A stretch of 64,000 nt of DNA from an uncultured Paracoccaceae bacterium (GTDB lineage Bacteria > Pseudomonadota > Alphaproteobacteria > Rhodobacterales > Rhodobacteraceae): the NCBI GenBank assembly GCA_947493145.1, contig CANLPZ010000001.1, forward strand, positions 186,001 through 250,000. Direction: 5' to 3'. Numbering within the stretch: position 1 is the first letter of the stretch; the number at the start of each line of letters is the position of its first letter. The notes below the pieces were generated by a model. It was not told the origin of the DNA and did no database searches. It saw only the letters and a list, made by a program, of their open reading frames with translations. The translations under genes were made by a program, and so were the position numbers. Positions 18,108-27,958 of this stretch are shown here, piece after piece.

Positions 18108-18755
18108 GTGGAAACTAAAAAAAATGAAGCGAATTTATCTCGTTATTTTCCATTTGAACATTTGGAAAATTGTCTTTGTGGGTGCAAGCTGTATATGGGC
18201 GATTACAGTAAATGGCCTGATAAGAACGACGTTTATTGTCTCGAAGAGTTTAAGAAAGCTGAATGCCTAAAAGAACTTCGTGTTTTATGCTTTACTAAAT
18301 CAACTGATCGCATCAATTTTTGGGATTCTTACGGAGGAACCAAACTCAGGAATCCAGATTGCATTCGCTTAGTGTTCGATGGCAATCAAATTCGCGGTGC
18401 ATTTTGCAATCAAGCAAATTTTTTGCATGGAGACGTGCAATATTCTAAATTTAGTGATTTGGAATCCAAAAAGAAAAGTGACTTGCCTTTTCTCAAGCGC
18501 TTTCAATTCAAGTCTGAGAATGAATATAGAATAATTTCAAAAAACGATCAAAGCTACTGGGATTTCCCTAAGAACAGCCTGAAGAAAATAATCTTGTCGC
18601 CCTACTTGTCCGGGGAACAGGTCAAAACAAGAAAAAAACAAGTTAAATGTTGGCTTCGTTTATATCGTTTTTGCAACGTAGACATTCTTCACAGTCAAGC
18701 CAACCAGAGCCGAACTTGGGCAACCAAAATTTCACAAATCGCTACAAACTCTTAA
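18108..18755 (+). CDS. A+T-rich orphan protein, possibly DUF2971-like
   Basis: A 215-residue protein starting at GTG 18108, chosen because GGAAAGG lies eight bases upstream; a TTG at 18090 is also in frame but lacks one. The segment LRVLCFTKSTDRINFWDSYGG followed by CIRLVFDG recalls the DUF2971 pattern (a Cys/Ser strand, a W-x-x-Y segment, then a beta strand). Such proteins often sit in defence or mobile regions, with unknown function. Base composition is clearly more A+T-rich than the neighbours, suggesting recent acquisition. Its stop overlaps the stop of the next, convergent gene by 4 bases. Confidence 0.6.
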   Translation: METKKNEANLSRYFPFEHLENCLCGCKLYMGDYSKWPDKNDVYCLEEFKKAECLKELRVLCFTKSTDRINFWDSYGGTKLRNPDCIRLVFDGNQIRGAFCNQANFLHGDVQYSKFSDLESKKKSDLPFLKRFQFKSENEYRIISKNDQSYWDFPKNSLKKIILSPYLSGEQVKTRKKQVKCWLRLYRFCNVDILHSQANQSRTWATKISQIATNS

Positions 18756-18988
18756 AACCGCCCAATCCGGCGCATCATCCGAATGTTCTTCTTTGCCCGA
18801 TCTGCGCTCATTTTACCTTCGCGGATCATGTCTTTTTCGTCTTGGGTCAGCGGGCGGTCTTGGGCGTCGTTTTGAACCTGTTTGCTTTTGCGTTTGGCCA
18901 TCATATCGACGCCTTTGTTGATGCCCGCGTTAATGCCGCGGCGCATGAACATGCGGATAATCATATTGATAATTTGGTTGGCGTTCAT
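18752..18988 (-). CDS. Small basic protein of unknown function
   Basis: A 78-residue, Met- and Lys-rich protein. It has an amphipathic N-terminal helix (MNANQIINMIIRMFMRRG) and a charged C-terminal helix (TQDEKDMIREGKMSADRAKKNIRMMRRIGRF). It lies 9 bases after the scpB stop on the same strand, so it closes the nagZ-scpA-scpB operon. No known domain was recognised. Confidence 0.7.
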   Translation of the reverse strand: MNANQIINMIIRMFMRRGINAGINKGVDMMAKRKSKQVQNDAQDRPLTQDEKDMIREGKMSADRAKKNIRMMRRIGRF

Positions 18989-18997
18989 AGCACTCTC

Positions 18998-19642
18998 CTA
19001 TTCGTCCTCGAACAGTTCCACTTGATCGTCGTCGTCTTCGTCTTGGTCGTCCCCGTCGATTTGCGATCCCGGCATCGGACGGCTTTCCAGCAGCCCCGCA
19101 GACCGCAGTTCTTTCAGCCCCGGTAGATCACGCGCGTTTTCTAATCCAAAATGGTCAAGGAAACCTTGCGTAACAACAAATGTCACCGGACGCCCCGGTG
19201 TCATGCGTCGCCGTCCCAAACGGATCCATTCCATTTCCATCAGCTGATCGATTGTACCACGGCTGACAGAAACACCACGAATTTCTTCGATTTCGGCACG
19301 GGTGACTGGTTGATGATAAGCGATAATCGCCAAGGTTTCGATCGCGGCGCGGCTAAGTTTGCGCGTCTCAACCGTTTCTTTTTGCATCAAAAACCCAAGG
19401 TCCGGCGCGGTTCGAATGGCCCAAGCGTTGTCGATCTTGACCACGGCGACACCGCGCCCCTCATAGCGTTTACGCAAATGCGCGATGGCTTCGGCAGGGT
19501 CGCACCCATGCGGCATACGGCCAGCCAGCTCTTTGATCGATTGCGGCTCGGCTGTTGCAAATAAGATCGCTTCGACCATGCGTTCCTGTTCCGCAATTGG
19601 TGGGGCTTCGAACAAGCTGTCGTTTTGCGGTTCGTCAGTCAT
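18998..19642 (-). CDS. scpB: Segregation and condensation protein B
   Basis: The winged-helix partner of the SMC-ScpAB condensin. Its 214 residues show the family motifs ERMVEAILFATAEP near the N-terminus, then AAIETLAIIAYHQPVTRAEIEEIRGVSVSRGTIDQL, and an acidic C-terminal tail. Its start overlaps the scpA stop by 8 bases. Confidence 0.95.
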   Translation of the reverse strand: MTDEPQNDSLFEAPPIAEQERMVEAILFATAEPQSIKELAGRMPHGCDPAEAIAHLRKRYEGRGVAVVKIDNAWAIRTAPDLGFLMQKETVETRKLSRAAIETLAIIAYHQPVTRAEIEEIRGVSVSRGTIDQLMEMEWIRLGRRRMTPGRPVTFVVTQGFLDHFGLENARDLPGLKELRSAGLLESRPMPGSQIDGDDQDEDDDDQVELFEDE

Positions 19643-20426
19643 CTAAACGTTTCCGTATTTCAATTGGCGCAAAGGTATCCCCTTGGCGGAGTTCAATTTT
19701 TCCCTCTTTTGCCAGTTCAAGTGTCGCGGCAAACGTGGCGGCCGTGGCCGAACGCCGCGCCTTTGGATCGTCGGTCCAACCGTCAGGTAAATAACTGGAA
19801 ATATCCGTCCATTCCCCTGCAAAACCGATCAACCCACGCATCCGGCCAAGCGCCTGTTCCATGGTGAATACCTTTTCGCGGTCCATAACAAAGGGGCGAA
19901 ATTCGTCCTTTGTACGAATGCGCGCATAGCCTTGCATCAAATCCAACAGCGTCGCGGTATAGGTCACGCGCCGAACGCGGGTCACATCCTCTGTAATGCC
20001 ACGGGCAAAGAAATCGCGCCCCAATTGGTCGCGCGCCATAAGCTTGGCCGCGGATTTGCGCATGGCTTCCAATCGTTCCAATTGGAACGCAAGGTGCGCG
20101 GCCAGTTCTTCGCCGGATGGACCCTCTTCGGTTGGGTCAGGCGGCAACAGCAACCGCGATTTCAAAAACGCCAACCATGCCGCCATCACAAGGTAATCCG
20201 CGGCCAATTCGATCCGCAGCTCTTTGGCCTTTTCCACAAATACCAAATATTGTTCGGCCAATTGTAAGACGCTGATTTTCCGCAAATCCACCTTTTGGGT
20301 GCGTGACAGCGTCAACAACAGGTCCAATGGGCCTTCGAACCCATCCACATCCACGATCAAGGCTTCCGCTGCGAGACGATCCGCAACAGAGGTCTGATCC
20401 TCTTGGAACAATGTGGCTTCGTTCAT
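19635..20426 (-). CDS. scpA: Segregation and condensation protein A (kleisin)
   Basis: The kleisin bridging the SMC dimer in chromosome condensation; 263 residues. The N-terminal VDGFEGPLDLLLTLSRTQKVDLRKISVLQLAEQY is diagnostic. The C-terminal winged helix includes SATAATFAATLELAKEGKIELRQGDTFAPIEI. It overlaps nagZ by 4 bases and scpB by 8, so the three are translated together. Confidence 0.96.
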   Translation of the reverse strand: MNEATLFQEDQTSVADRLAAEALIVDVDGFEGPLDLLLTLSRTQKVDLRKISVLQLAEQYLVFVEKAKELRIELAADYLVMAAWLAFLKSRLLLPPDPTEEGPSGEELAAHLAFQLERLEAMRKSAAKLMARDQLGRDFFARGITEDVTRVRRVTYTATLLDLMQGYARIRTKDEFRPFVMDREKVFTMEQALGRMRGLIGFAGEWTDISSYLPDGWTDDPKARRSATAATFAATLELAKEGKIELRQGDTFAPIEIRKRLDD

Positions 20427-21430
20427 GAAACGGCTCCGGCAACCAATGCGTTAAGCTCGACCTGAAGGGCGGTTTTGTCAATGGCTGTTGCGTCGGGACG
20501 CGTGGCGATGGCGCGATCTGCGCGTGTTTGGGCGGCGTCGGTCAACGTGCCCGATGCGGCTGCGACTTCGATCATCTCAGGAAGTTTCCCATTGCAATGC
20601 AAGACGACATCGCAGCCGGCAGCGATTGAACTGGTACACCGTTGAGTCAATGTCCCCTCGAGCGCTTCCATATTGATGTCATCGGTCATCAAAAACCCAT
20701 CAAATCCGATCTCGTTCCGGATAATGTCCATCATCGGCTTGGACGAGGTCGCGGGTTGATCGGGATCAAAGGCGGAATAGACAATATGTGCCGTCATCCC
20801 TAGGGGGATGTCATTCAATTGACGAAAGACTTCGAAATCCTGCGATCGAAGCGTATCGGCATCGGTGTCCACAACAGGCAATTCCAAATGGCTGTCCAAT
20901 GTCGCGCGACCATGCCCAGGAATATGTTTCAGAACAGACATAACGCCGCCATCGGCCTGCCCCGCGATAACCGCTTTTGAATTGGCAACGATCTGATCAA
21001 CTGTGCTGCCATAGCAGCGGTTGTGCAAAAATTCATGGGTGTTGGACTGGGCTATATCGGCCATCGGCGCGCAATTCACGTCGATCCCGATTTCAGAAAG
21101 CTCTTCTGCGATCAAACGCGACCTAAGGTACATGGCTGTCACTTGATCGTCAGGGTCCAACGTATTGCATTGATCCAAAGGCGGCAGGAATTCAAGCCAA
21201 TCCGGCGCGCGCAAACGCTGAACACGTCCGCCTTCTTGATCGATCAAAATCGGCGCATGCCACCCAACTGTATCGCGCAGCGCATCACATAAACGCGCCA
21301 CTTGATCCTTTGACACGATATTGCGGGCGAACAGGATAAATCCCCATGGGTTCGCATCGCGAAAAAATGCTTTTTCATCTGCTGAAAGCTGGGGCTCGAG
21401 GCACCCAAATAGCGTTGCACCTTGGGCCAT
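20423..21430 (-). CDS. nagZ: Beta-N-acetylhexosaminidase (glycoside hydrolase family 3)
   Basis: Removes N-acetylglucosamine from anhydromuropeptides in cytoplasmic cell-wall recycling. The 335-residue protein has KHIPGHGRATLDSHLELPVVD, the GH3 loop with the His and Asp of the NagZ acid/base pair, and FDGFLMTDDINMEALEG with the nucleophile Asp. Its ATG follows the stop of the SPOR gene with no gap. Confidence 0.95.
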   Translation of the reverse strand: MAQGATLFGCLEPQLSADEKAFFRDANPWGFILFARNIVSKDQVARLCDALRDTVGWHAPILIDQEGGRVQRLRAPDWLEFLPPLDQCNTLDPDDQVTAMYLRSRLIAEELSEIGIDVNCAPMADIAQSNTHEFLHNRCYGSTVDQIVANSKAVIAGQADGGVMSVLKHIPGHGRATLDSHLELPVVDTDADTLRSQDFEVFRQLNDIPLGMTAHIVYSAFDPDQPATSSKPMMDIIRNEIGFDGFLMTDDINMEALEGTLTQRCTSSIAAGCDVVLHCNGKLPEMIEVAAASGTLTDAAQTRADRAIATRPDATAIDKTALQVELNALVAGAVS

Positions 21431-22408
21431 TTATCGGGCAACCACCGGAATACAAGCCGCGCTTTCAGCAACCAGGGCCGAACAGAAACGACGCGCGTCA
21501 TTCAGGTCGGCAAACCCCACGGCCCGCAAACGATAAAAGGTTTTCCCACCAATGGAAGCTTTTTGCACAACGCGTTGTTTTCCTTCCATATATTCGCCAA
21601 AACGGTTCGCGACCTTCTGCCATTCTGCACGGGCGACTTCGGCACTGTCATAGGCCCCAAGCTGAACCAATCGTGTCCCTGCTGCAATGGTATTTGCGGC
21701 AACTTCGTCCGCGCCCGCAATTGGTGCAGATGTCGGCGCGGCGGGCGTTGGTGCAACGAGGACCGTTTTCAAACTGGCTGGCCGAATGGACGGGCGCAGT
21801 GACCGCGACACACCGGGCACGTCTGGTGCGACGGCCGGTACAAATGCGGCTGGTGTTGGTGTTTGTTCGGTCTGACCTGGCTCTAACGGTGCCAGTGGTG
21901 CAACATTGGCAGCAATCCGATCGGCGAGCGCCAAAACGTCTTCGGTCGACAGCGGGTCTGCGGGTGTGGCGACTTCTTCCAACGCGGCTGTAACAGGTTC
22001 CACTGGCGCCTGTTCAACGGGTGCGACTTCGCCTGCTTCTGCCGTCGACATAGCGGTCACAGCAGGTGTATCCTCGGCCCGCAACTCAACAGGCTTCGGG
22101 GCAAGAACCAGCCGATCCTCAGGCGCGGCGGCCTCTCCTTCGGCGGCGACATTGTTCACAGCCAACCCTTGGTGTGCGGCTTGTGACCCACCGGGTTCTT
22201 CGGGCGCAACGCGCATCGGGCCATCGATTGCGGCAACAACAGGAACACCGGTGACATCGCGCACCATCAATTTGTATCCCCAAACGCCAACCCCAACGAT
22301 CAACGCCAACGACACGGCCGCGCCGGCGTAATTCACAAATTTATTTGTGTTTTTAGTGGGTTGCTGAGTCTGCGCCGCTGGTTCAGCGCTATAATACTGC
22401 TCTGTCAT
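21431..22408 (-). CDS. SPOR-domain inner membrane protein
   Basis: A 325-residue bitopic protein: a short cytoplasmic tail, one membrane helix near residues 24-42 (YAGAAVSLALIVGVGVWGYKL), a long Ala/Pro/Glu-rich linker, and a C-terminal SPOR domain (RLVQLGAYDSAEVARAEWQKV to the end). SPOR domains bind denuded septal glycan, so a cell-division role is likely. The start at 22408 follows GAGG at 6-base spacing. argS lies upstream and nagZ abuts downstream. Confidence 0.9.
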   Translation of the reverse strand: MTEQYYSAEPAAQTQQPTKNTNKFVNYAGAAVSLALIVGVGVWGYKLMVRDVTGVPVVAAIDGPMRVAPEEPGGSQAAHQGLAVNNVAAEGEAAAPEDRLVLAPKPVELRAEDTPAVTAMSTAEAGEVAPVEQAPVEPVTAALEEVATPADPLSTEDVLALADRIAANVAPLAPLEPGQTEQTPTPAAFVPAVAPDVPGVSRSLRPSIRPASLKTVLVAPTPAAPTSAPIAGADEVAANTIAAGTRLVQLGAYDSAEVARAEWQKVANRFGEYMEGKQRVVQKASIGGKTFYRLRAVGFADLNDARRFCSALVAESAACIPVVAR

Positions 22409-22497
22409 TCGTGCCTCGCTTCCCCGCAATCGCACGAATGCACCGCCGCAGGGGTTGATGTTCTGCCTACATCACCCACTCCGGCGTTTGGTTTTGA

Positions 22498-24237
22498 TCA
22501 ACGCATCTCTTTGGCGGGTGTTACACCAAGAATACCAAGACCAGCAGAAATAACAATAAAAACAGCACGGATTAGGGCGATTTTCGCCTGTGACGTGGCC
22601 GCATCGCCATCTTGGATAAACCTAAGGGCGAGGTCATCGTTGCCGCGGTTCCACAACGCATGCAGATCAGCTGCTAAATCATAGAGATAAAACGCAATCC
22701 GGTGCGGTTCATTCGTCCGCGCCGCAATTTCCACCTGACGCGGCCATTCCGATAGTTTTTTGGCAACAGCAACTTCGGCCTCGTGCAAATCCGTCCCCAG
22801 CGCAGCGCGCAAGGTTGCGTCATCCACAGCAATCCCCTGTTCGTCCGCTTTGCGCAGAACCGAATTGATCCGTGCACAGGCATATTGAACATAAAACACG
22901 GGATTGTCTTTGGACTGTTCTAACACTTTGTCGAAATCGAAATCCAACGGGGCGTCGTTTTTGCGGGTCAGCATCACAAACCGTGTGACATCAGGACCAA
23001 CCTGTTCAACCACATCACGCAGGGTCACAAAAGTCCCAGCGCGTTTGGACATTTTGAACGGTTCGCCGTTTTTAAACAGCTTCACCAATTGGGTCAGCTT
23101 AATATCCAACGGAACCTTCCCTGCAGACAAAGCAGACACCGCTGCCTTCATACGTTTGACATAGCCGCCGTGATCCGCGCCAAAAACATCAATCAGCTCG
23201 TCAAAGCCACGTTCGACCTTGTCAAAGTGATACGCAATGTCGGGTGCAAAATAGGTCCAAGAACCATCAGACTTTTTCACGGGACGGTCAACATCGTCGC
23301 CATGATCCGTGGATTTAAACAATGTCTGTTCGCGTGGTTCCCAATCTTCGGGCTTTTTGCCCTTTGGGGGTTCAAGCACGCCCTCATAGATCAAACCTTG
23401 ATCATCCAATTGGGCCAAGGCCCCCTCGATCCGACCGGTTCCGTAGAGCGACTTTTCACTAAAGAAAACATCCATCTCGATTCCCAGCGCCGCCAGATCG
23501 GACCGGATCAAGTCCATCATCGCCTCGGTCGCGAACACCCGAATATCTGCCAACCAATGGGCTTCTTCTTTGCCCAAATACTCATCGCCGACCTTGGCCT
23601 TGAGCGCCTCGCCAACGTCGATAAGATAATCACCCGGATAAGTGCCATCCTCAAACGCGACCTCTTGGCCATGCGCTTCGAGGTACCGCAAGTAAACGGA
23701 GCGTGCTAAAACATCGACCTGTGCGCCACCATCGTTGATGTAATATTCCCGCGTGACGTCATATCCCGCATAATCAAGCAACGAAGCCAAAGCATCCCCA
23801 AACACCGCCCCCCGCGTGTGTCCAACATGCAAAGGCCCTGTTGGATTGGCGCTGACGTATTCGACGTTTACCTTTTTACCAGCGCCCATATTAGATTGAC
23901 CAAAGCTGGCGTTGCTCAGGACCGCGTCAACAACCTGCGTCCAGACTTGTGCATTCAAACGCAGGTTCAAAAATCCCGGCCCAGCGACCTCTGCCAATTC
24001 GACACGATCGTCCGCAGCCAGCAACCCAGCCAATGCATCGGCAATATCGCGCGGTTTCATTTTCGCAGGCTTTGCCAAAACCATCGCCGCATTGGTCGCC
24101 AAATCCCCGTGCGCCGCATCCCGTGGTGGCTCAACCGCGACATTGGCAAAATCCAACCCCTCTGGCAGCACACCTGTACGGGTCATTTCCTCAAGCGAAG
24201 AAATCACAAGCACACGGATATCAGCAAAAATATTCAT
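22498..24237 (-). CDS. argS: Arginine--tRNA ligase
   Basis: Class I synthetase of 579 residues. It has the N-terminal Add1 domain, the HVGHTRG signature near residue 128, KMSKRAGTF as the KMSKS loop, and the C-terminal DALR anticodon-binding domain. An AGGACAG site precedes the ATG. It heads the minus-strand run argS-SPOR-nagZ-scpA-scpB. Confidence 0.97.
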   Translation of the reverse strand: MNIFADIRVLVISSLEEMTRTGVLPEGLDFANVAVEPPRDAAHGDLATNAAMVLAKPAKMKPRDIADALAGLLAADDRVELAEVAGPGFLNLRLNAQVWTQVVDAVLSNASFGQSNMGAGKKVNVEYVSANPTGPLHVGHTRGAVFGDALASLLDYAGYDVTREYYINDGGAQVDVLARSVYLRYLEAHGQEVAFEDGTYPGDYLIDVGEALKAKVGDEYLGKEEAHWLADIRVFATEAMMDLIRSDLAALGIEMDVFFSEKSLYGTGRIEGALAQLDDQGLIYEGVLEPPKGKKPEDWEPREQTLFKSTDHGDDVDRPVKKSDGSWTYFAPDIAYHFDKVERGFDELIDVFGADHGGYVKRMKAAVSALSAGKVPLDIKLTQLVKLFKNGEPFKMSKRAGTFVTLRDVVEQVGPDVTRFVMLTRKNDAPLDFDFDKVLEQSKDNPVFYVQYACARINSVLRKADEQGIAVDDATLRAALGTDLHEAEVAVAKKLSEWPRQVEIAARTNEPHRIAFYLYDLAADLHALWNRGNDDLALRFIQDGDAATSQAKIALIRAVFIVISAGLGILGVTPAKEMR

Positions 24238-24295
24238 CAGTCTGTCCTAACGGGGCAAAGGTTGAGCGCGCGGTGTAGCATTCCTACGCCTCAGG

Positions 24296-25435
24296 TCAAC
24301 GCTTACACAAAGTTTCATGTTCTTTCAGTGCAAATCGATCTGTCATTCCAGCGATATAGTCTGACACAATCCGCGCCACGGCAGTCTTGTCACCCGCTGC
24401 GCTGAGTTCCGCCTGCCATTCGGTTGGCAACAACTCTGGACGATCCATAAACAACGCAAACAGGTCTTCGACCACTCTGGTGACTTGTTTGCGCATCTCC
24501 ACAACCGATGGCGCGCGATACATCTGCGTGAACAAAAACTTTCGGATCACTTTCAGATCGGCAAATAAGTCATCCGAGAATTGAACAACAGGGCGCCCAG
24601 CGTTTCGGACGTCTTCGTAGGATTGCACAGCTGTCAAAGCCAGCAACGCCCGCGAGGTATCGATTACATCAGAGACCATAACGGCAAACACCCGTCGCAA
24701 CGCTTCGTGCCGCCGCCGATATGCATCAAGTTCAGGATAAAGCGCGTCAACTTCAGCGTAAGCGTCCCCGATCCTTGGCAGGTTGCAAATATCATCATCG
24801 GTGAACAACCCAGCTCGCAGACCATCATGCAGATCGTGATTGTTGTAAGCAATATCATCAGACAACGCTGCCACTTGTGCCTCTGCGCTTGCGTGGCTGT
24901 GCAGTTCCAGATCATGATGTGCGTTATAGTCTGATAACGCATGCGGCAATGTACCCGTTACCGGCCCATTATGTTTGGCAATGCCTTCAAGCGTCTCCCA
25001 CGTTAGGTTCAACCCATCAAATTCCGCATAATGGCGTTCCAACGAGGTCACGATTTTCAACGCCTGCGCATTGTGATCAAACCCACCATAGGGCGTCATC
25101 AATCGATCCAGCGCATCTTCGCCCGTGTGACCAAAGGGCGTATGCCCCAAATCATGAGCCAAGGCGACGGCTTCTGTCAGTTCCCCATTTAACCCAAGCG
25201 CACCCGCAATTGTGCGCGCCACCTGCGCCACTTCAATCGAATGGGTCAGACGTGTGCGAAAATAATCGCCCTCATGTTCGACAAACACTTGGGTTTTATG
25301 CTTCAGCCGCCGAAAGGCGCTGGCATGAATAATCCGATCACGGTCGCGCTGAAACGGCGACCTAAATTCATTTTCCTGCTCTGCGATGACCCGTCCCTTG
25401 GACATCGCAGGATCGCAGGCATAAGACGCGCGCAT
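24296..25435 (-). CDS. dgt: dGTP triphosphohydrolase-like HD protein
   Basis: A 379-residue HD-superfamily phosphohydrolase that removes triphosphate from deoxynucleotides. Metal ligands are visible in RLTHSIEVAQVARTIAG (His) and VALAHDLGHTPFGHTGEDAL (the HD pair). FRRLKHKTQVF is the family substrate-side motif. The length fits the bacterial dGTPase-like type 2 group. GAGAGGCAAT precedes the ATG. It is divergent from the Fe-S carrier gene. Confidence 0.93.
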   Translation of the reverse strand: MRASYACDPAMSKGRVIAEQENEFRSPFQRDRDRIIHASAFRRLKHKTQVFVEHEGDYFRTRLTHSIEVAQVARTIAGALGLNGELTEAVALAHDLGHTPFGHTGEDALDRLMTPYGGFDHNAQALKIVTSLERHYAEFDGLNLTWETLEGIAKHNGPVTGTLPHALSDYNAHHDLELHSHASAEAQVAALSDDIAYNNHDLHDGLRAGLFTDDDICNLPRIGDAYAEVDALYPELDAYRRRHEALRRVFAVMVSDVIDTSRALLALTAVQSYEDVRNAGRPVVQFSDDLFADLKVIRKFLFTQMYRAPSVVEMRKQVTRVVEDLFALFMDRPELLPTEWQAELSAAGDKTAVARIVSDYIAGMTDRFALKEHETLCKR

Positions 25436-25508
25436 ATTGCCTCTCTTGTCGTCACTGCCTGCTCTTCATATATTGGGAATGTAACGAAACGGAAAGCACC
25501 AGTTTATC

Positions 25509-25835
25509 ATGCTGACACTCCCCCCCAAAGTCACCCAACGTGCCTATGACCGCCTTGCTGAAATTGGTGCCGCGGATCATGGCAAAGCCTTACGTATCGC
25601 GGTTGAGGGCGGCGGTTGTTCGGGGTTTCAATACGAAATTGATCTCGATACCCCCAAAGACGACGATTTGATCCTCGAAGGATCCGGACAAAAGGTCGTC
25701 ATCGACAGCGTCTCACTCCCCTTTTTGGCAGATGCAGAGATTGATTTTACTGACGAACTTATCGGTGCCCGTTTTGTCATCAACAACCCCAATGCTACAT
25801 CCAGCTGTGGCTGCGGCACCAGTTTTTCGATGTAA
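25509..25835 (+). CDS. erpA: A-type iron-sulfur carrier (HesB/IscA/ErpA family)
   Basis: A 108-residue Fe-S carrier with the three conserved cysteines: one in GGGCSGFQYEI and two in the C-terminal CGCGTSF. It delivers clusters to apoproteins. The ErpA label is favoured over IscA or SufA only because it stands alone outside an isc or suf operon. Confidence 0.88.
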   Translation: MLTLPPKVTQRAYDRLAEIGAADHGKALRIAVEGGGCSGFQYEIDLDTPKDDDLILEGSGQKVVIDSVSLPFLADAEIDFTDELIGARFVINNPNATSSCGCGTSFSM

Positions 25836-25923
25836 TAGATACACCGCAGTTGATACACCGGCCTTGGCTAATCGTCTCTCTCACGATGTAGGCCTATGAA
25901 ATCGTATTTAAAATCACGCCCTC

Positions 25924-26199
25924 ATGCATGACATCACCGAAAACACAAAAAGCTTTATCGCCGAAAATTTCAAAAATACCGAACTTGGGCTTCAACGCAT
26001 CGCCAGAAACCTTGGGCTATTGAACCTGTCAAAGGATGAGATCGTTGCGAATTACCGTGACATCATTTTGTCCACGCCAATTGAAAACATCGAAATACGC
26101 GGGAAAAATTACTATTTAAGCGCACCAAAACACAATGCGATCTTAACTGTAAATCGATCGAGTGTGGGGATCATTACGGCCAAAACCATGATTTCATGA
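25924..26199 (+). CDS. DUF3781-like small protein
   Basis: A 91-residue protein. TELGLQRIARNLGLLNLSKDEIVANYRDIIL, then IRGKNYYLSAPKHNAILTVNRSSVGIITAKTM, matches my recollection of the DUF3781 layout (a helical half, then a K-N-Y-Y strand and an N-x-x-x-x-x-I-T-A end). The family is commoner in Firmicutes, so acquisition is possible. No clear ribosome site precedes the ATG. Function unknown. Confidence 0.6.
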   Translation: MHDITENTKSFIAENFKNTELGLQRIARNLGLLNLSKDEIVANYRDIILSTPIENIEIRGKNYYLSAPKHNAILTVNRSSVGIITAKTMIS

Positions 26200-26255
26200 C
26201 ACGGATGTCTGAAACAGACCACTGGCCAACGGCGCAAACAACCGCACCTTTGCAC

Positions 26256-26286
26256 AAAAAATGCGCGCCGGATCCCTCCAGCGCGC
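26256..26286 (-). terminator. Intrinsic terminator of the gene at 26319
   Basis: Read on the minus strand, GCGCGC pairs with GCGCGC around an inner GGA/TCC pairing and is followed by ATTTTTT. It lies 33 bp beyond the stop of the minus-strand gene at 26319-26606. Confidence 0.65.
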
Positions 26287-26318
26287 ATCACACCACTTCG
26301 TGTAGTGAAATCACCGCC

Positions 26319-26606
26319 CTATGCAGCGGCTTTGTCATCCCCTTCGGATGTATCTGCGTTTTCGACCACGTCCTTGGCTTTCGCCGTGTCCTCAGTCTCC
26401 TCCGGCGCTGGCAGGGCCAAGGCCTCGTCCGGAAAACGCTCAGGCGCTTTCAATTCAAATGCGCCCGTGTTCGGGTCAATTGTGATCATTGGCTTTTCGT
26501 CCAAACCCTCAATCACCTCGTTTAGGTCCTTAACCAACCGCTCAAATGTCTGACGCTGTGTTTCCGCCTTCACTGCGCCGCGTTTCCCAAGTAAAAATTT
26601 CAACAT
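26319..26606 (-). CDS. Conserved small acidic protein of unknown function
   Basis: A 95-residue protein. The first third is basic and helical (MLKFLLGKRGAVKAETQRQTFERLVKDLNEVIEGL), the middle is a short strand region (MITIDPNTGAFELKAPE), and the tail is acidic and disordered. The start at 26606 is chosen because the upstream extension has no protein-like character. Divergent from xth; no domain recognised. Confidence 0.65.
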   Translation of the reverse strand: MLKFLLGKRGAVKAETQRQTFERLVKDLNEVIEGLDEKPMITIDPNTGAFELKAPERFPDEALALPAPEETEDTAKAKDVVENADTSEGDDKAAA

Positions 26607-26786
26607 CTTTGAACCCCATGAATCTGTGTTGTCTTCAACATATGCAGTGGGCCAAAAATTGCGCGGGGAAATTATCGCAAAGTTTACCCACCCAATAACG
26701 CGAGTGCCCCACCTGCCTATGTGCAAAGCAACTTGTGCATTGCGTAGGCATCCGGCAAAACTGGCACAAACTCCATGGGGGCAGAT

Positions 26787-27566
26787 ATGAAAATTGCGAC
26801 GTTCAACATCAACGGGATCAAAGCGCGGATTAACGCCCTGCCCGACTGGTTAAAAGAGGCGGAACCAGACGTGGCCTTGTTGCAAGAAATCAAATCCGTC
26901 GACGAAAACTTCCCGCGCGAAATATTCGAAGACATGGGATATAACGTCGAAACGCATGGTCAAAAATCCTTTAACGGGGTCGCGATTTTGTCCAAACTCC
27001 CACTCGAAGACGTCACCCGCGGCCTGCCTGGCGATGACGAAGACGAACAAGCCCGCTGGATCGAAGCCACCGTTGTTGGTGACAAAGCGGTTCGTGTCTG
27101 CGGTCTTTACCTGCCCAACGGCAATCCCGCCCCCGGTCCGAAATATGATTACAAACTTGCGTGGATGAAACGCCTAAAGACGCGCGCACAACAGCTGCTC
27201 GACAGCGAAGACATCGCACTCATGGCCGGCGACTATAACATCATTCCACAGGCGGAGGACGCAAAATCCCCCCAAAACTGGCAAGAGGACGCGCTTTACC
27301 GCCCCGAAAGCCGCCGCGCTTGGCGTGAAATTCTCAACTTAGGCTTTACCGAAGCCTTCCGCGCCCGTGTCCATGGGCCGGAACATTACAGCTTTTGGGA
27401 TTACCAAGCCGGCGCATGGGACCGCAATGATGGCATCCGTATTGATCACTTTTTGCTCACGCCCCAATGCGCTGACTTGCTGACCGATTGCCAAATCGAC
27501 CACCACATTCGAGGCCGCGAAAAACCATCCGACCACGTGCCGGTTTGGGTGGAATTGGCGGCTTAA
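26787..27566 (+). CDS. xth: Exodeoxyribonuclease III
   Basis: AP endonuclease and 3'-5' exonuclease of base excision repair, 259 residues. Signatures are MKIATFNINGIKARI at the start, LLQEIKSVDENFP with the metal-binding Glu, LMAGDYNIIP, and GIRIDHFLLTP with RGREKPSDHVPVW at the end carrying the catalytic Asp-His. GGGGG before ATG 26787 selects this start over one 12 bases upstream. Confidence 0.95.
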   Translation: MKIATFNINGIKARINALPDWLKEAEPDVALLQEIKSVDENFPREIFEDMGYNVETHGQKSFNGVAILSKLPLEDVTRGLPGDDEDEQARWIEATVVGDKAVRVCGLYLPNGNPAPGPKYDYKLAWMKRLKTRAQQLLDSEDIALMAGDYNIIPQAEDAKSPQNWQEDALYRPESRRAWREILNLGFTEAFRARVHGPEHYSFWDYQAGAWDRNDGIRIDHFLLTPQCADLLTDCQIDHHIRGREKPSDHVPVWVELAA

Positions 27567-27579
27567 AAAGGAGAACTCT

Positions 27580-27837
27580 TTGTTTAGTAATATACTTGGT
27601 TTCGTTGCGGCATTATCTGCGTTTTGCTCAGCTTATTATTGGTACAAATCGGCGACTGTAAAAGCACCAGAAATCCAAACGCAAAAAAGCACTTTCGGCA
27701 CTACGATTGGAAAGAGTGTCAACCCTAGAGAATGGATAAATGCAACCTCAATCGCAAATACCAAAGCGGCTATGCTGGCCGGGATAGCAGCACTTTGCAG
27801 CGGACTAAATATTTTACTGTCTCTCTTTAACCTATGA
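27580..27837 (+). CDS. Small membrane protein of unknown function
   Basis: An 85-residue protein starting at TTG 27580, directly after the strong site AAGGAG. Hydrophobic segments at about residues 3-21 (ILGFVAALSAFCSAYYW) and 62-83 (AAMLAGIAALCSGLNILLSL) would be two membrane helices joined by a polar loop. It follows xth by 13 bases, so it is likely co-transcribed. It is more A+T-rich than xth. No family recognised. Confidence 0.6.
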   Translation: MFSNILGFVAALSAFCSAYYWYKSATVKAPEIQTQKSTFGTTIGKSVNPREWINATSIANTKAAMLAGIAALCSGLNILLSLFNL

Positions 27838-27904
27838 TCTCTTCCAATTGATCAAAATATCCCCGCCGGAGGCACCGGCTGTGCGCAGCGCAGCCAAAAA
27901 CGAA

Positions 27905-27924
27905 AAGAGCCCGCGCAAGCGGGC
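27905..27924 (-). terminator. Probable intrinsic terminator of dksA
   Basis: On the minus strand GCCCGC (27924-27919) pairs with GCGGGC (27914-27909) around a TTGC loop and is followed by TCTTTTCGTTTTT. It lies about 35 bp past the dksA stop. Confidence 0.65.
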
Positions 27925-27958
27925 CCAATTTAACAAATTTGTGTAGCATCAAACGCGA

